64,000 bases of DNA. Origin: Bradyrhizobium sp. CCGUVB1N3. Lineage in GTDB: Bacteria > Pseudomonadota > Alphaproteobacteria > Rhizobiales > Xanthobacteraceae. The stretch lies in NCBI RefSeq assembly GCF_024199925.1, contig NZ_JANADR010000001.1, forward strand, positions 4,216,001 through 4,280,000. Reading direction: 5' to 3'. The notes beneath the pieces were generated by a model. That model was not told where the DNA came from. It did no database searches and saw only the letters and a program-made list of their open reading frames with translations. Positions 25,591-34,418 of this stretch are shown one piece after another. Positions within the stretch are counted from its first letter, which is position 1. Every line of letters starts with the position of its first letter. The position numbers and the translations under genes were made by a program.

Positions 25591-27117
25591 ATGACATCGA
25601 TCTGGGACATCACCCGCCGTGACGCGATGAAGTTGGGAGCAGGTGCTGGGTCGCTCGCTGCAATCGGTACCGGGGCCGCTGTTCCCGTAACATTGTCCAC
25701 CGCCTCGGTGCTGGCCGCCACTGAAACCGCGCAAGCGCAGTCCACCAAAGGTGCGGAATCGGTCGTCACAGAGCCCGCAACCGGTGTCACGATACACCCG
25801 GAATACGCCCGGACGATTGCGCAGATGGCCTATGTCTGGGGCTGGCCGATCGTGAACATGATGAACCGACGTGCAACGATCACGCAGGCGCCAACGGTCG
25901 GCCTGATGAACGGTGTGTTGCCGGTGGCGCCGCGTGGCCATCTCGGAATGCTCCACGATTATATCGACCCGGCGGAGACATTCGTCACCTGCCCGAACCA
26001 AGACGTAGTCTACGGCCTCGGATTCTTCTCGCTCGATGAAGAGCCCGTGGTCGCGCAGGTGCCGGATTTCGGCGATCGCTTCTGGGTCTATGCGATGTAC
26101 GACGCCCGCACCGACCAGTTCGGCCACCTTGGCAAGGCGTACAATTCGAAGCCCGGATTCTATCTGTTGGTCGGTCCCAGGTGGAAGGGCCTGAAGCCTG
26201 CCGGGATCACGGACATCATTCGTTGTCCGACCGAGCTCGCCAATACCATTCCTCGGATATTCCAAGACGATACGCCCGAGGACAAGAAGGCCATTCAGGC
26301 GGTCGTCAACCAGATCGTCTTCTACCCGTTGAAGGAATTCGACGGCCAGATGAAGACGATCGAATGGAGCAAGCTGCCGAGCGTGCCGGGCCCGAAATCG
26401 GACGGTGAGACGAAATGGGTCGTGCCGGAAAAATTCTTCGACCAGCTCGGCGAGGCGCTCGACACTGTCGATGCCCTGCCCGGCGAAGAGGCCCTCTATG
26501 CACAATTTCGTCTGTTACTGGATTCGGCAGCCAAAGATCCGGAGCTGAAAAAAATCCTGCTGACGACCGCCGTTGAATCGGAGCAGAAGATCATCCAGCC
26601 GTTCTTTCAGTGGAAATACAACGGCCGCCCCGCCGGCAACGGATGGAATCGCTCGACCAACAACGCGCAGTTCGGCATCGACTACTACAACCGGACCGGG
26701 ACGGCGAAATCGAACATGTTCGACAACAGGCCGACCGAAACCCAATATTTCTACGCGGACGATGACGGCGCGGGCGCGGAGCTGAATGGCAGCGGCAGCT
26801 ACGAGATCAGCTTCCCGCCCGGACAGGAACCACCGGTCAGCGGCTTCTGGTCACTGACCATGTACAACGACAAGCACCTCTTTCACCCGAACGAGCTCAA
26901 GCGCTATTCGCTCGGCACCAAAAACAAGAACCTCAAGCGCAATCCAGATGGCTCGCTGACGCTCTATGCCGGTGCGAAGTCTCCGGGCGGAGACAAACAG
27001 TCGAACTGGCTTCCGGCGCCTGACGGGCATTTCTCGCTCTACATCCGCGCCTATTGGGGCAAGGAGGGTATCCTCGACGGTTCGTGGAAACCGCCGGTCA
27101 TTCGGAAGGTCACTTAA
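25591..27117 (+). CDS. Tat-exported DUF1254/DUF1214 protein
   Basis: 508 aa. The N terminus has [20 protein letters not shown], a twin-arginine motif with a weakly hydrophobic core, so export of a folded or cofactor-bearing protein is possible. DUF1254 follows ([40 protein letters not shown]) and then DUF1214 ([40 protein letters not shown]). AGAGGAA precedes the ATG. It shares only family-level similarity with the gene before it, which uses a Sec signal. Function is unknown for the family. Confidence 0.85.
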   Translation: MTSIWDITRRDAMKLGAGAGSLAAIGTGAAVPVTLSTASVLAATETAQAQSTKGAESVVTEPATGVTIHPEYARTIAQMAYVWGWPIVNMMNRRATITQAPTVGLMNGVLPVAPRGHLGMLHDYIDPAETFVTCPNQDVVYGLGFFSLDEEPVVAQVPDFGDRFWVYAMYDARTDQFGHLGKAYNSKPGFYLLVGPRWKGLKPAGITDIIRCPTELANTIPRIFQDDTPEDKKAIQAVVNQIVFYPLKEFDGQMKTIEWSKLPSVPGPKSDGETKWVVPEKFFDQLGEALDTVDALPGEEALYAQFRLLLDSAAKDPELKKILLTTAVESEQKIIQPFFQWKYNGRPAGNGWNRSTNNAQFGIDYYNRTGTAKSNMFDNRPTETQYFYADDDGAGAELNGSGSYEISFPPGQEPPVSGFWSLTMYNDKHLFHPNELKRYSLGTKNKNLKRNPDGSLTLYAGAKSPGGDKQSNWLPAPDGHFSLYIRAYWGKEGILDGSWKPPVIRKVT

Positions 27118-27321
27118 TGGCATCGGGGCTACATTGTCAGTCATCACCTGACGCCCCGTCGTGTCCGCCTGTGGCCCTTCGCATCATTTGTTGCGTTTGC
27201 CGATTTGAACGACGGACCAATGTCTTACGGCGCGCAAGGTCATCCCACCCGGGCGGCGGCCGTTCTACTTTGCATGGGGTTGTTTTCGAGGTTTTGGTGG
27301 GAAGCGTCCCGATGGGCCGCC

Positions 27322-28107
27322 TCACCCGCTCTTCCGCTGCCGGGCGCTCGCCAGCAGCACCAGCATGAAGGACGCCGCCGTCATCAGCGTGGAGATCGCG
27401 GCAATGGTCGGATCGATCTCGTCGCGGAGCGCGGTGAACATGCGCTTGGTCAGCGGCTGGTATTGGCCGCCGGAGATGAACAGCGCGATGATGGTCTCGT
27501 CCATCGCCGAGATGAAGGCGAAGATCGCGCCCGCCACCACGCTCGACTTGATCTGCGGCAGCGTCACCGCGAAGAAGCTGCGCAGGCGGTTCATGCCGAG
27601 GCTGCGCGCGACCATCTCCTGCGCGGGATCGAAGCTTTGCAGGCCGGCGAGCACGGAGATGACGACATAGGGCAAGCCCAGCATCACGTTGGCGAGCACC
27701 AGGCCCGGCAGCGTCGCGACCAACCCGACCCTTGCATAGATGAAGAAGATGCCGACCGCAGTGATGATGATCGGCACCACCAGCGGCAAGAGCAGTGCCA
27801 TGTGGATCACGCGCATGATACGCAGCTTCGACTGGCTGATCGCGTAGGCGGCGGCAACGCCGAGCGGCGCTGCGATCACGACCGTGAAGGCCGCGACGAT
27901 CAACGTCACCTGCGTCGCCTGCATCCAGGCGGGGTTCGAGAAATATTGCTGGTACCAGCGCAGCGACAGCGAAGGCGGCGGGAACGTCAGGAAGCGTGCG
28001 CTGGAGAACGAGATCGGCACGATGATCAGGACCGGCAGGATCAGATAGATCAGCACCAGTGCGCAAGCCGCGATCAGGACGATCCGTGCAGGCGAGATCG
28101 TTCTCAT
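27322..28107 (-). CDS. ABC transporter permease (spermidine/putrescine PotC-type)
   Basis: 261 aa with about six membrane segments. The EAA loop is EMVARSLGMNRLRSFFAVTL, which contacts the ATPase. The start ATG overlaps the stop of the preceding permease (ATGA), so this is a translationally coupled pair. It is the last gene of a minus-strand operon: ATPase, HAD protein, FAD oxidoreductase, binding protein, PotB-type permease and this gene. The substrate class (polyamine, or another amine or small organic cation) is inferred from the family. Confidence 0.88.
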   Translation of the reverse strand: MRTISPARIVLIAACALVLIYLILPVLIIVPISFSSARFLTFPPPSLSLRWYQQYFSNPAWMQATQVTLIVAAFTVVIAAPLGVAAAYAISQSKLRIMRVIHMALLLPLVVPIIITAVGIFFIYARVGLVATLPGLVLANVMLGLPYVVISVLAGLQSFDPAQEMVARSLGMNRLRSFFAVTLPQIKSSVVAGAIFAFISAMDETIIALFISGGQYQPLTKRMFTALRDEIDPTIAAISTLMTAASFMLVLLASARQRKSG

Positions 28108-28973
28108 TTCTGCCCCAACACGCGATCGAGCGAAATGAATCGACCGACGACGAAGAAGATCAGGAGCACGCTGAGCAGAAGGACGACGGCAACCGCGCTC
28201 GCCGCACCGAACTGGTTGTAGAGCTCGACGTTGCGGCTCACCAGCATCGACACCATCACCGTGCGCCCGCCACCGAGCAGCTCCGGCGTGATGTAGAAGC
28301 CGAGGCAGAGCACGAATACCATGGTCGAGCCGGCGAGCACGCCCGGCAGCGAGAGCGGCATGAAGACGCGGAAGAAGGTGAACGCCGGACTCCCACCAAG
28401 GCTGGCACCGGCCTGCATCAAATCGTTCGGGATCTTCTGCATGGTGGCGTAGAGCGGCAGCACCATGAACGGCAAGAGGATGTGGACGGTGGCGACCACC
28501 GTGCCAAATGTATTGTGGACCAGCGCCAGCGGCTCGCCGATCACGTCGAGATAGCGCAGGAACTGGTTGATCACGCCGGTGCGCTGGAGCAGCGCGAGCC
28601 AGGCATAGGCGCGCACCAGCACGCTGGTCCAGAACGGCAGCACGACGAGCGCCAGGATGACGACGCTCCACGCCTTCGGCACCGCGTTCGCGGCATAGGC
28701 CACGGGATAGCCGAGCACAAGCGCGAGCACCGTCACCAGAAGGCTGATCTCGAAGGTCAGCGCGAAGCTGCGCCAGTAGATGTCTTCGTTGAGGATGCGG
28801 CGATAATGCTCGAGCGTGAAGCCGTCATGATAGATCGACTGCCAGGCGAGCCAGCCGACCGGCAGCACGATCAGCAGGAGGATGACGAGCAGCGCCGGCG
28901 ATACCAATGCCAGCATCAGGCCGTCCTCACGGCGCTGATGTCTGAGCGAAGGATCTGATTTTGGTGTCGTCAA
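28104..28973 (-). CDS. ABC transporter permease (spermidine/putrescine PotB-type)
   Basis: 289 aa with about six membrane segments; the first is LALVSPALLVILLLIVLPVG. The EAA loop is DLMQAGASLGGSPAFTFFRV. I placed the start at a TTG (28973) because GAGG lies 6 bases upstream; an ATG at 28916, just before the first membrane segment, is an alternative. A strong hairpin between this gene and the binding-protein gene before it may lower permease output. The stop overlaps the next start. Confidence 0.85.
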   Translation of the reverse strand: MTTPKSDPSLRHQRREDGLMLALVSPALLVILLLIVLPVGWLAWQSIYHDGFTLEHYRRILNEDIYWRSFALTFEISLLVTVLALVLGYPVAYAANAVPKAWSVVILALVVLPFWTSVLVRAYAWLALLQRTGVINQFLRYLDVIGEPLALVHNTFGTVVATVHILLPFMVLPLYATMQKIPNDLMQAGASLGGSPAFTFFRVFMPLSLPGVLAGSTMVFVLCLGFYITPELLGGGRTVMVSMLVSRNVELYNQFGAASAVAVVLLLSVLLIFFVVGRFISLDRVLGQK

Positions 28974-28996
28974 CGCTGCCTCGCGGGTTGATCGGT

Positions 28997-29020
28997 CCGG
29001 TTCGGCGGCCACCGAACCGG
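28997..29020. terminator. Intercistronic hairpin between binding-protein and permease genes
   Basis: CCGGTTCGG and CCGAACCGG form a perfect 9-bp stem with loop CGGCCA. It lies just after the binding-protein stop inside the operon. There is no T run, so partial termination or protection of the upstream message from 3' decay are both possible. Confidence 0.55.
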
Positions 29021-29025
29021 CCGGC

Positions 29026-30087
29026 TTACTTCTGCATGAACGCGGCCCAGCGCTTCTCCGCCGCCTCACCCGCCGGCGAAGACCACCAGGCGTAGGACAT
29101 CAGCGCCTGCTTTGCCGCATTCGCGGGCTCACTCGGCAGTTGCGCGGCGCGCTCCGGCTTGATCACGCCGGTGTCGAAGGCCTTCGGGTTACCCGGGCCG
29201 TAATCGATATTCAGCGGCAAATTGGCCTGATGCACGGGATCGACGGCCTCGTTGAGGAATTTCACCGCCGTCTCCAGGTTAGGCGCGCCCTTGAGAACGC
29301 AGAGCGAGGTGCTTTGCAAGATACCCTGGTTGTAGGTGAAGGTGACCTTTGCCCCCTCCTTGGCAACCGCGCTGACGCGGCCGTTCCAGGCCATCTCCAT
29401 GTCGACCTCGCCGTCGTTGAGGAGCTGCGCCGACTGCGCACCTGAGGTCCACCACACCGTGATGTTGGGCTTGATCTCCTCCAGCTTCTTGAACGCGCGA
29501 TCGACGTCGAGCGGATAGAGCTTGTCGGGCGCAACGCCGTCGGCCATCAGCGCAGCTTCCAGCGTTGCGATGGGGTGGTTGCGCAGCGCGCGACGGCCGG
29601 GGAATTTCTTGACGTCCCAGAAATCGGCCCAGCTATTGGGCGCATCCTTCGGGAACGTCTTCTGGCTGAAGGCGAGCACGCTGGAATAGAACTCGTAGGA
29701 CACCGAATAGGGACTGCGATACGCCTCGGGCATCGCCGCGGCATTCGGGATCTTGGAGAAGTCGAGCTTCTCGATCAGCCCCTGCTCGCCACCGCGCAGG
29801 CAATAGCCGGTCGGCGTGTCCACCACGTCCCAGATCGGCTTTCCGCTGCCGACCTGCGTCTTGATCGCGGGCCAGGCATCGGGAATGGAATCCTGGTTGA
29901 TGGTGATGCCGAGCTTCTTGGCGGAGGGATCAAGGATCGCCACCGTCTGCGCCTGCTGATAGGCGCCGCCTTGCGAGACGAACGTGATCTGCTCGGCGGC
30001 GTCAGCCGTCGTGCAAGCAAGTCCAAACGCTCCGAGCGATGCGCCCAGAAAAGCATGTCCAAACCTGAAACCCAGCTTCGTCGTCAT
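29026..30087 (-). CDS. ABC transporter substrate-binding protein (family 1, PotD/PotF-like)
   Basis: 353 aa. A signal peptide (GHAFLGASLGAFGLACTTADAA) precedes EQITFVSQGGAYQQAQ, the usual start of this spermidine/putrescine-type subfamily. Other landmarks are VGSGKPIWDVVDTPTGYCLR, FPGRRALRNHPIATLEAAL and the C-terminal INPDY-like INIDYGPGNPKAF. The ATG at 30087 has GGAGG just upstream. It delivers the solute to the two permeases that follow. The ligand is probably an amine, given the amine-oxidase-like flavoenzyme directly upstream in the operon, but this is inference. Confidence 0.88.
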   Translation of the reverse strand: MTTKLGFRFGHAFLGASLGAFGLACTTADAAEQITFVSQGGAYQQAQTVAILDPSAKKLGITINQDSIPDAWPAIKTQVGSGKPIWDVVDTPTGYCLRGGEQGLIEKLDFSKIPNAAAMPEAYRSPYSVSYEFYSSVLAFSQKTFPKDAPNSWADFWDVKKFPGRRALRNHPIATLEAALMADGVAPDKLYPLDVDRAFKKLEEIKPNITVWWTSGAQSAQLLNDGEVDMEMAWNGRVSAVAKEGAKVTFTYNQGILQSTSLCVLKGAPNLETAVKFLNEAVDPVHQANLPLNIDYGPGNPKAFDTGVIKPERAAQLPSEPANAAKQALMSYAWWSSPAGEAAEKRWAAFMQK

Positions 30088-30116
30088 CCTCGCCTCCTCT
30101 GTCGCCAAAAAGAAAC

Positions 30117-31424
30117 TCACTGCCCGATCGCGTCCAGGAACTGGTACCAGCCGGCGACCATGCGCACGGCGGGCTCGCGGAAGGCATAGAACGGAATGAC
30201 CTTGAGGCGGCTCGCATCGAGCAGCCCGACATCAGGCTTTTCGCCGCGGACGAAGGCGGCGAGATAGCGGCCCATCAGGCTCGACATCGCGACGCCCGCA
30301 CCGTTGTAGCCCATGGAGAACAGCGTGCGGTCGTCCAGCCGGCCGATATGCGGCACCGAGTCCAGCGTCATGCCGACGAGGCCCGACCATTTGAACGCGA
30401 CCGGCACGTCCGCGAGATCAGGGAAGATGCCGACCATCGCCTTGCGCAACGCCTCAAAAGCGGCTTCCGAATCCTGCTTGCCGAAAGCGCCGCGGCCACC
30501 AAAAATCACGCGGTTGTCGACCATGCGGAACCAGCGCATCATGCGCTTGGTCTCGGTGTAGGTGCGTCCCGTCGGCATCAGGCGTCCCGCGAGATTATGC
30601 GGTAGCCGATCGCTCGCGATGATGGCGCTGCGGAACGGGATCAGCGTGCGCTGCATGTGCCGGGTCGCATCCGTCAGGTCGGAATAGCTGTTGGTGGCGA
30701 TGATCGCCTGCTTCGCGCGCACCGCGCCTTGCGGCGTCTCCGCGACGATGCCGCCTGGCTCGCGCCGCAGCTTGAGGACCGGCGTGTCCTGGAAGATGGC
30801 AACGCTGCGGCGCGCCACGCCGTCGGCGAGGCCGCGCACATAGTTGAGCGGATGGATGCCGCCGGAACCGGGATTGAGCACGCCGCCGACGAAAATGTCC
30901 GAGCCGGTCTCATCGCGTACGCCCTTGGCGTCGAGGATGCGGACCTCCGCATCGCCCATCTCGCGCTTCATCCAGCCGGCTTCATTGATCGCGGCCTTCA
31001 ACGTCGTCTCATTGTGCGCGGCCTTGACCTGGCCGGTCCGCGTCAACCCCGCGCCGGTGATGCCGAATTCAGAGACCAGTTCCTCGACGATATCGGTGGA
31101 TTCATGCGCGATCTCATACATGCGCCGCGCCATCGCGCGGCCATGCGCGGCGTCGATCTCGCGGAACGACAGGCGGAACTTTGCGGTGATCACCCCGCCA
31201 TTGCGACCGCTTGCGCCCCAGCCGGGGCGGTTCGCCTCCAGCACAACCGGCGAGAGGCCACTTTTGGCGATGTGGTGCGCTGCGGAGAGGCCTGTGTAGC
31301 CCGCCCCGATGATCACCACATCCGCCTGATGCTCGCCCGACAGGATCGGAAACGCGCGAGCAGGCTCCGCCGTGCTCGCCCATAGCGAGTTGGCGGATGG
31401 CTGCGCGGTCCAATTCCCTGTCAT
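30117..31424 (-). CDS. FAD-dependent amine oxidoreductase (PuuB/gamma-glutamylputrescine oxidase-like)
   Basis: 435 aa, DAO superfamily. The FAD-binding motif is DVVIIGAGYTGLSAAHHIAK, followed by RPGWGASGRNGGVITAKF, the glycine-rich stretch typical of the PuuB/OrdL group. The C-terminal closure is LFSMGYNGAGVAMSSLMGRY. OrdL/PuuB members oxidise an amine or gamma-glutamylated amine to an aldehyde with release of an amine. Its place between the HAD gene and the polyamine-type transporter genes (14 and 29 bases) makes it the likely first catabolic enzyme for the imported solute. Substrate is not provable from sequence. Confidence 0.85.
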   Translation of the reverse strand: MTGNWTAQPSANSLWASTAEPARAFPILSGEHQADVVIIGAGYTGLSAAHHIAKSGLSPVVLEANRPGWGASGRNGGVITAKFRLSFREIDAAHGRAMARRMYEIAHESTDIVEELVSEFGITGAGLTRTGQVKAAHNETTLKAAINEAGWMKREMGDAEVRILDAKGVRDETGSDIFVGGVLNPGSGGIHPLNYVRGLADGVARRSVAIFQDTPVLKLRREPGGIVAETPQGAVRAKQAIIATNSYSDLTDATRHMQRTLIPFRSAIIASDRLPHNLAGRLMPTGRTYTETKRMMRWFRMVDNRVIFGGRGAFGKQDSEAAFEALRKAMVGIFPDLADVPVAFKWSGLVGMTLDSVPHIGRLDDRTLFSMGYNGAGVAMSSLMGRYLAAFVRGEKPDVGLLDASRLKVIPFYAFREPAVRMVAGWYQFLDAIGQ

Positions 31425-31438
31425 GCGTCCGCTCTTGC

Positions 31439-32152
31439 TTAGGCAGCGCCGACGGCGGCGTCGGCGAAGGCCTTCATGGTGGGGAAATGGAAGTCGGGCT
31501 TGGTCAGCGTCGGCACCTCAGGCGTTCCGCCGAAACCGGCGAGCCCCTGACGCCGCTCGATCCAGCACACCTTGTAGCCGAGCTTCCGCGCGATCCCGAT
31601 GTCATGATACTGGCTCTGCGCCACGTGCAGGATGTCCGACTGCTTGTAGCCGAACGCCGACTGCCGGCCCTTGTTGTAGGCGAAGAACTCCGGATTTGGC
31701 TTTGCAACGCCGGTGTCATCGGCGCAGACGGTGTCGTCGAAGGGATTGCCGAGCGCATGCGCGTAGCAGGACAGCGCGACACGATCGGCATTGGTCATCG
31801 CGACCAGGCGGAATTTCGTGCGCAGCCGCTTCAACGCTTCGACTGAATCGGCGAACGGCGCCCAGCGCAGCACGGCGAGCTGGAAGACGTCGCAGGACGC
31901 ATCATCGGCCGCCAGGCCCAATTCCTTCGCCAGATAGCGATAGACGTGGAACATCACCTCGCTCGAGCGCTCGGGATGCGCATCGCGGCCGCGCTTGTAG
32001 GAGGCGAAGATCTTGTCGTCAGAGAGCTCGGCCGGCGTCTTGCCCGAGATCCTGCGCACCGCTGACAGCACGCCGGTCTCGAAATCGATCAAGGTGCCGA
32101 CGACGTCGAAAGTGAGGACCTTGAAATTGCTGAACGCGGTTTGGGACGACAT
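31439..32152 (-). CDS. HAD-superfamily hydrolase, haloacid dehalogenase type II-like
   Basis: 237 aa. The HAD nucleophile motif is VLTFDVVGTLIDFE (Asp in FDVVGT), motif II is LVAMTNADR, and motif IV is DDTGVAKPNPEFFAY; the Lys of motif III is probably the one in VAKPNPE. The length and layout match L-2-haloacid dehalogenase (type II) relatives, which hydrolyse C-halogen bonds, but close homologues also act on other substrates. Inside an amine-uptake operon, true dehalogenation is not certain. The start at 32152 has AGAAG upstream. It lies 35 bases after the ATPase gene. Confidence 0.8.
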   Translation of the reverse strand: MSSQTAFSNFKVLTFDVVGTLIDFETGVLSAVRRISGKTPAELSDDKIFASYKRGRDAHPERSSEVMFHVYRYLAKELGLAADDASCDVFQLAVLRWAPFADSVEALKRLRTKFRLVAMTNADRVALSCYAHALGNPFDDTVCADDTGVAKPNPEFFAYNKGRQSAFGYKQSDILHVAQSQYHDIGIARKLGYKVCWIERRQGLAGFGGTPEVPTLTKPDFHFPTMKAFADAAVGAA

Positions 32153-32187
32153 TGGGCTTCTTCTCTTTGGTTGGAACAAGGTGGGAG

Positions 32188-33267
32188 CTAGTCCACCCTC
32201 GGCACAACGATGGTGTCTTCCGGGTGAAGGGTGACGGTGAGGCTGCCGCCGACCGGCGGAATACGGCGATAGGCCTCGTGATAGGTCGGCTGGCGCAGGC
32301 TCAGCGCGGAGCCGTCGGCGAGGCTGAGGAAGATGCGCAGGCTCTCGCCCTGGTAGACGATGTCGGTGACGGTACCGGTCAGCCGGTTGCAGGCCCCATC
32401 ACCCGCACCGTCGTCGATCAGGAGCTTTTCGCTGTGCACCGCAAGCATCAGCGCCTCGCCCGGTGGGACAGCTCGGGCGCTGCGCAATACAGAATTGCCG
32501 AGCGCGACGCTGCATGAATCAATGCGGCGGACGGGCAGGAGCGTGGCCTCGCCGATGAAACTCGCGACGAAGGAATCCGCGGGATGATCGTGCAGGCGCG
32601 CGGGCTCGTCGATCTGGATCAATTTGCCGTCCTTCATCACGGCGACGCGGTCGCTCATGGTCAGCGCCTCGCGCTGGTCATGGGTGACGTAGATGATGGT
32701 GGCGCCGATGCGCTTGTGCAGCGTCCGCAGCTCGATCTGCATGGATTCGCGGAGCTGTTTGTCGAGCGCTGAGAGCGGCTCGTCCATCAGGATCAGGCGC
32801 GGCTCGAAGATCATGGCGCGCGCCAGCGCCACGCGCTGGCGCTGGCCGCCGGAGAGCTGCGCGATGCCGCGATGCTCGTAGCCGGTGAGCCCCACCATGG
32901 CGAGCGCGGCACGCACCCTGTTGGGCCAGGTCGATTTCGGCAGGCGGCGGGCGCGCAAGGGAAAGGCGACGTTCTCGCCGACGCTCATATGCGGGAACAG
33001 CGCGTAGTTCTGGAAGACCACGCCGATCTCGCGCTTGTGCGGCGGCATGTAGGTGACGTCGCGGCCGCCGAAATAAATCGAGCCGGAGGAAGGCAGGATG
33101 AAGCCGCCAAGGATTCCAAGCAGCGTGGTCTTGCCGGAACCGGACGGGCCGAGCAGCGAGACGAACTCGCCGGCGTCGACATTGAGCGACACGTCATCGA
33201 GGGCGCGCACCGCGCCGTAAGCCTTGCTTGCAGACCTGATCTCGACGCTTTCCGCTCGTTTGTCCAA
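32188..33267 (-). CDS. ABC transporter ATP-binding protein (PotA-type)
   Basis: 359 aa. Walker A is GPSGSGKTTLLGILGG, the signature is AQLSGGQRQRVALARAM, Walker B is RLILMDEPLSALD, and the switch His is in VTHDQREALTMSDR. The C-terminal part is a TOBE domain, as in PotA and other group CUT1/POPT ATPases. The start is TTG at 33267 with GAGGG about 9 bases upstream. It is the first gene of the six-gene operon and is divergent from the LysR regulator. Confidence 0.92.
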   Translation of the reverse strand: MDKRAESVEIRSASKAYGAVRALDDVSLNVDAGEFVSLLGPSGSGKTTLLGILGGFILPSSGSIYFGGRDVTYMPPHKREIGVVFQNYALFPHMSVGENVAFPLRARRLPKSTWPNRVRAALAMVGLTGYEHRGIAQLSGGQRQRVALARAMIFEPRLILMDEPLSALDKQLRESMQIELRTLHKRIGATIIYVTHDQREALTMSDRVAVMKDGKLIQIDEPARLHDHPADSFVASFIGEATLLPVRRIDSCSVALGNSVLRSARAVPPGEALMLAVHSEKLLIDDGAGDGACNRLTGTVTDIVYQGESLRIFLSLADGSALSLRQPTYHEAYRRIPPVGGSLTVTLHPEDTIVVPRVD

Positions 33268-33427
33268 CGATCGACCCTCGTCACGCCCCTAGGCGGCGCG
33301 CCTCACTGCACACCATAAGCTTGCTTTATAGACAGGCCGCAGGATCAGCTTGCGATTGCAGCTTCACGAGCACGCAATCTTCTCTCCCAAGCCTTATCTT
33401 TAGCCTGTCATGCCAATGACACCAGAG

Positions 33428-33451
33428 TTGGCAAAACTCGGCAATTGCCAA
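33428..33451. promoter_or_regulatory. Candidate LysR binding site in divergent promoter
   Basis: TTGGCAA (33428-33434) and TTGCCAA (33445-33451) form an inverted repeat with a 10-base spacer, and a perfect palindrome GGCAATTGCC lies within its right half (33440-33449). It is about 30 bases upstream of the lysR start, fitting autoregulation and divergent control of the ABC operon. Confidence 0.5.
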
Positions 33452-33479
33452 ATTCTCACCGCTCGCATAACATCAAGTT

Positions 33480-34418
33480 ATGCCCGAGCTCCGCCGGATG
33501 CTGCCCTCCTCCAACGCGCTGTTCGTCTTCGACGCAGCGGCGCGCAATGGCAGCTTCACGGCGGCGGCGGCTGAGTTGAACGTCACGCAGCCTGCGGTGA
33601 GCCGGATGCTCGGCCAGTTCGAGGAGCATCTCGGCGTTCGCCTGTTCGACCGCAAGGCGGGGCGCGCGGTGCTCACCGAGGAAGGCGAACTGCTGTATCG
33701 CCGCGTGCTCGAAGGCTTTCGCAGCATCGAGACCGGGCTGATCGAGATCGAGCGGCGGCGCAAGGGCACCGAGACGGTGACGCTCTCCGTCTCTTCCGCC
33801 TTCACCACGCATTGGCTGATGCCGCGCATCGACAAGCTGCAGCGGCACTTTCCTCAAGTCGACCTTCGCTTCCAGCTGATCTCCGGCGCGCTGCGCGGGC
33901 CGGTCGAGAATGTCGATCTCGGCATGCGCTTTCGCGACCGCGAGGAGCCTTACTCCGGCGGCACGCTGGTGATGAAAGAAGTCATGCTGCCGGTGTGCAG
34001 CCCCACTTACATGAGCGAGGCGGAGCCCGCGGAGGGCAACACCGTCATCCGACTCGCCGAGACGCCCGGCGACTGGGCGGCGGATTATCCAAAGTTTCTC
34101 ACGAAGCGCCGCGGCCCGGCCAAGGCGCTGAGCTTCACCGACTATGCCGTCGTGGTACAGGCCGCGCTGCTCGGCCAGGGCATCGCGCTCGGTTGGCTCA
34201 CCGTCGCTTCACATTGGCTGCTCACCGGCGCGCTGGTGCCGGCCTCCGACGCGCTCACCACCACGCGCCGCATCTGCGAATTCCTGCCGCCGCGCAACCG
34301 GCCGATGCGGCCGATTGCGGCGGAGATCCGCGACTGGATCATCGCGCAGATGCGCAGCGAGATCGCGGCGATCGACCAGCTGTATCCCAAGCTCGCATTG
34401 ATGGCCGCCTGCTATTGA
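33480..34418 (+). CDS. LysR-family transcriptional regulator (GcvA-like)
   Basis: 312 aa. The N-terminal winged helix (FDAAARNGSFTAAAAELNVT, QPAVSRMLGQFEEHLGVRLF) is standard LysR, and the effector domain has VNVDLGMRFRD-type wording (VENVDLGMRFRDREEP) seen in the GcvA group. It is divergent from the PotA-type operon and most likely activates it. Its last bases overlap the 3' end of the convergent mannonate dehydratase gene by 7 bases. Confidence 0.9.
   Translation: MPELRRMLPSSNALFVFDAAARNGSFTAAAAELNVTQPAVSRMLGQFEEHLGVRLFDRKAGRAVLTEEGELLYRRVLEGFRSIETGLIEIERRRKGTETVTLSVSSAFTTHWLMPRIDKLQRHFPQVDLRFQLISGALRGPVENVDLGMRFRDREEPYSGGTLVMKEVMLPVCSPTYMSEAEPAEGNTVIRLAETPGDWAADYPKFLTKRRGPAKALSFTDYAVVVQAALLGQGIALGWLTVASHWLLTGALVPASDALTTTRRICEFLPPRNRPMRPIAAEIRDWIIAQMRSEIAAIDQLYPKLALMAACY

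Noticed and set aside
31439..32152. Firm call as L-2-haloacid dehalogenase for xenobiotic breakdown
   Set aside because: Catalytic motifs fit the type II group, but relatives act on non-halogenated substrates and the operon context is amine uptake.
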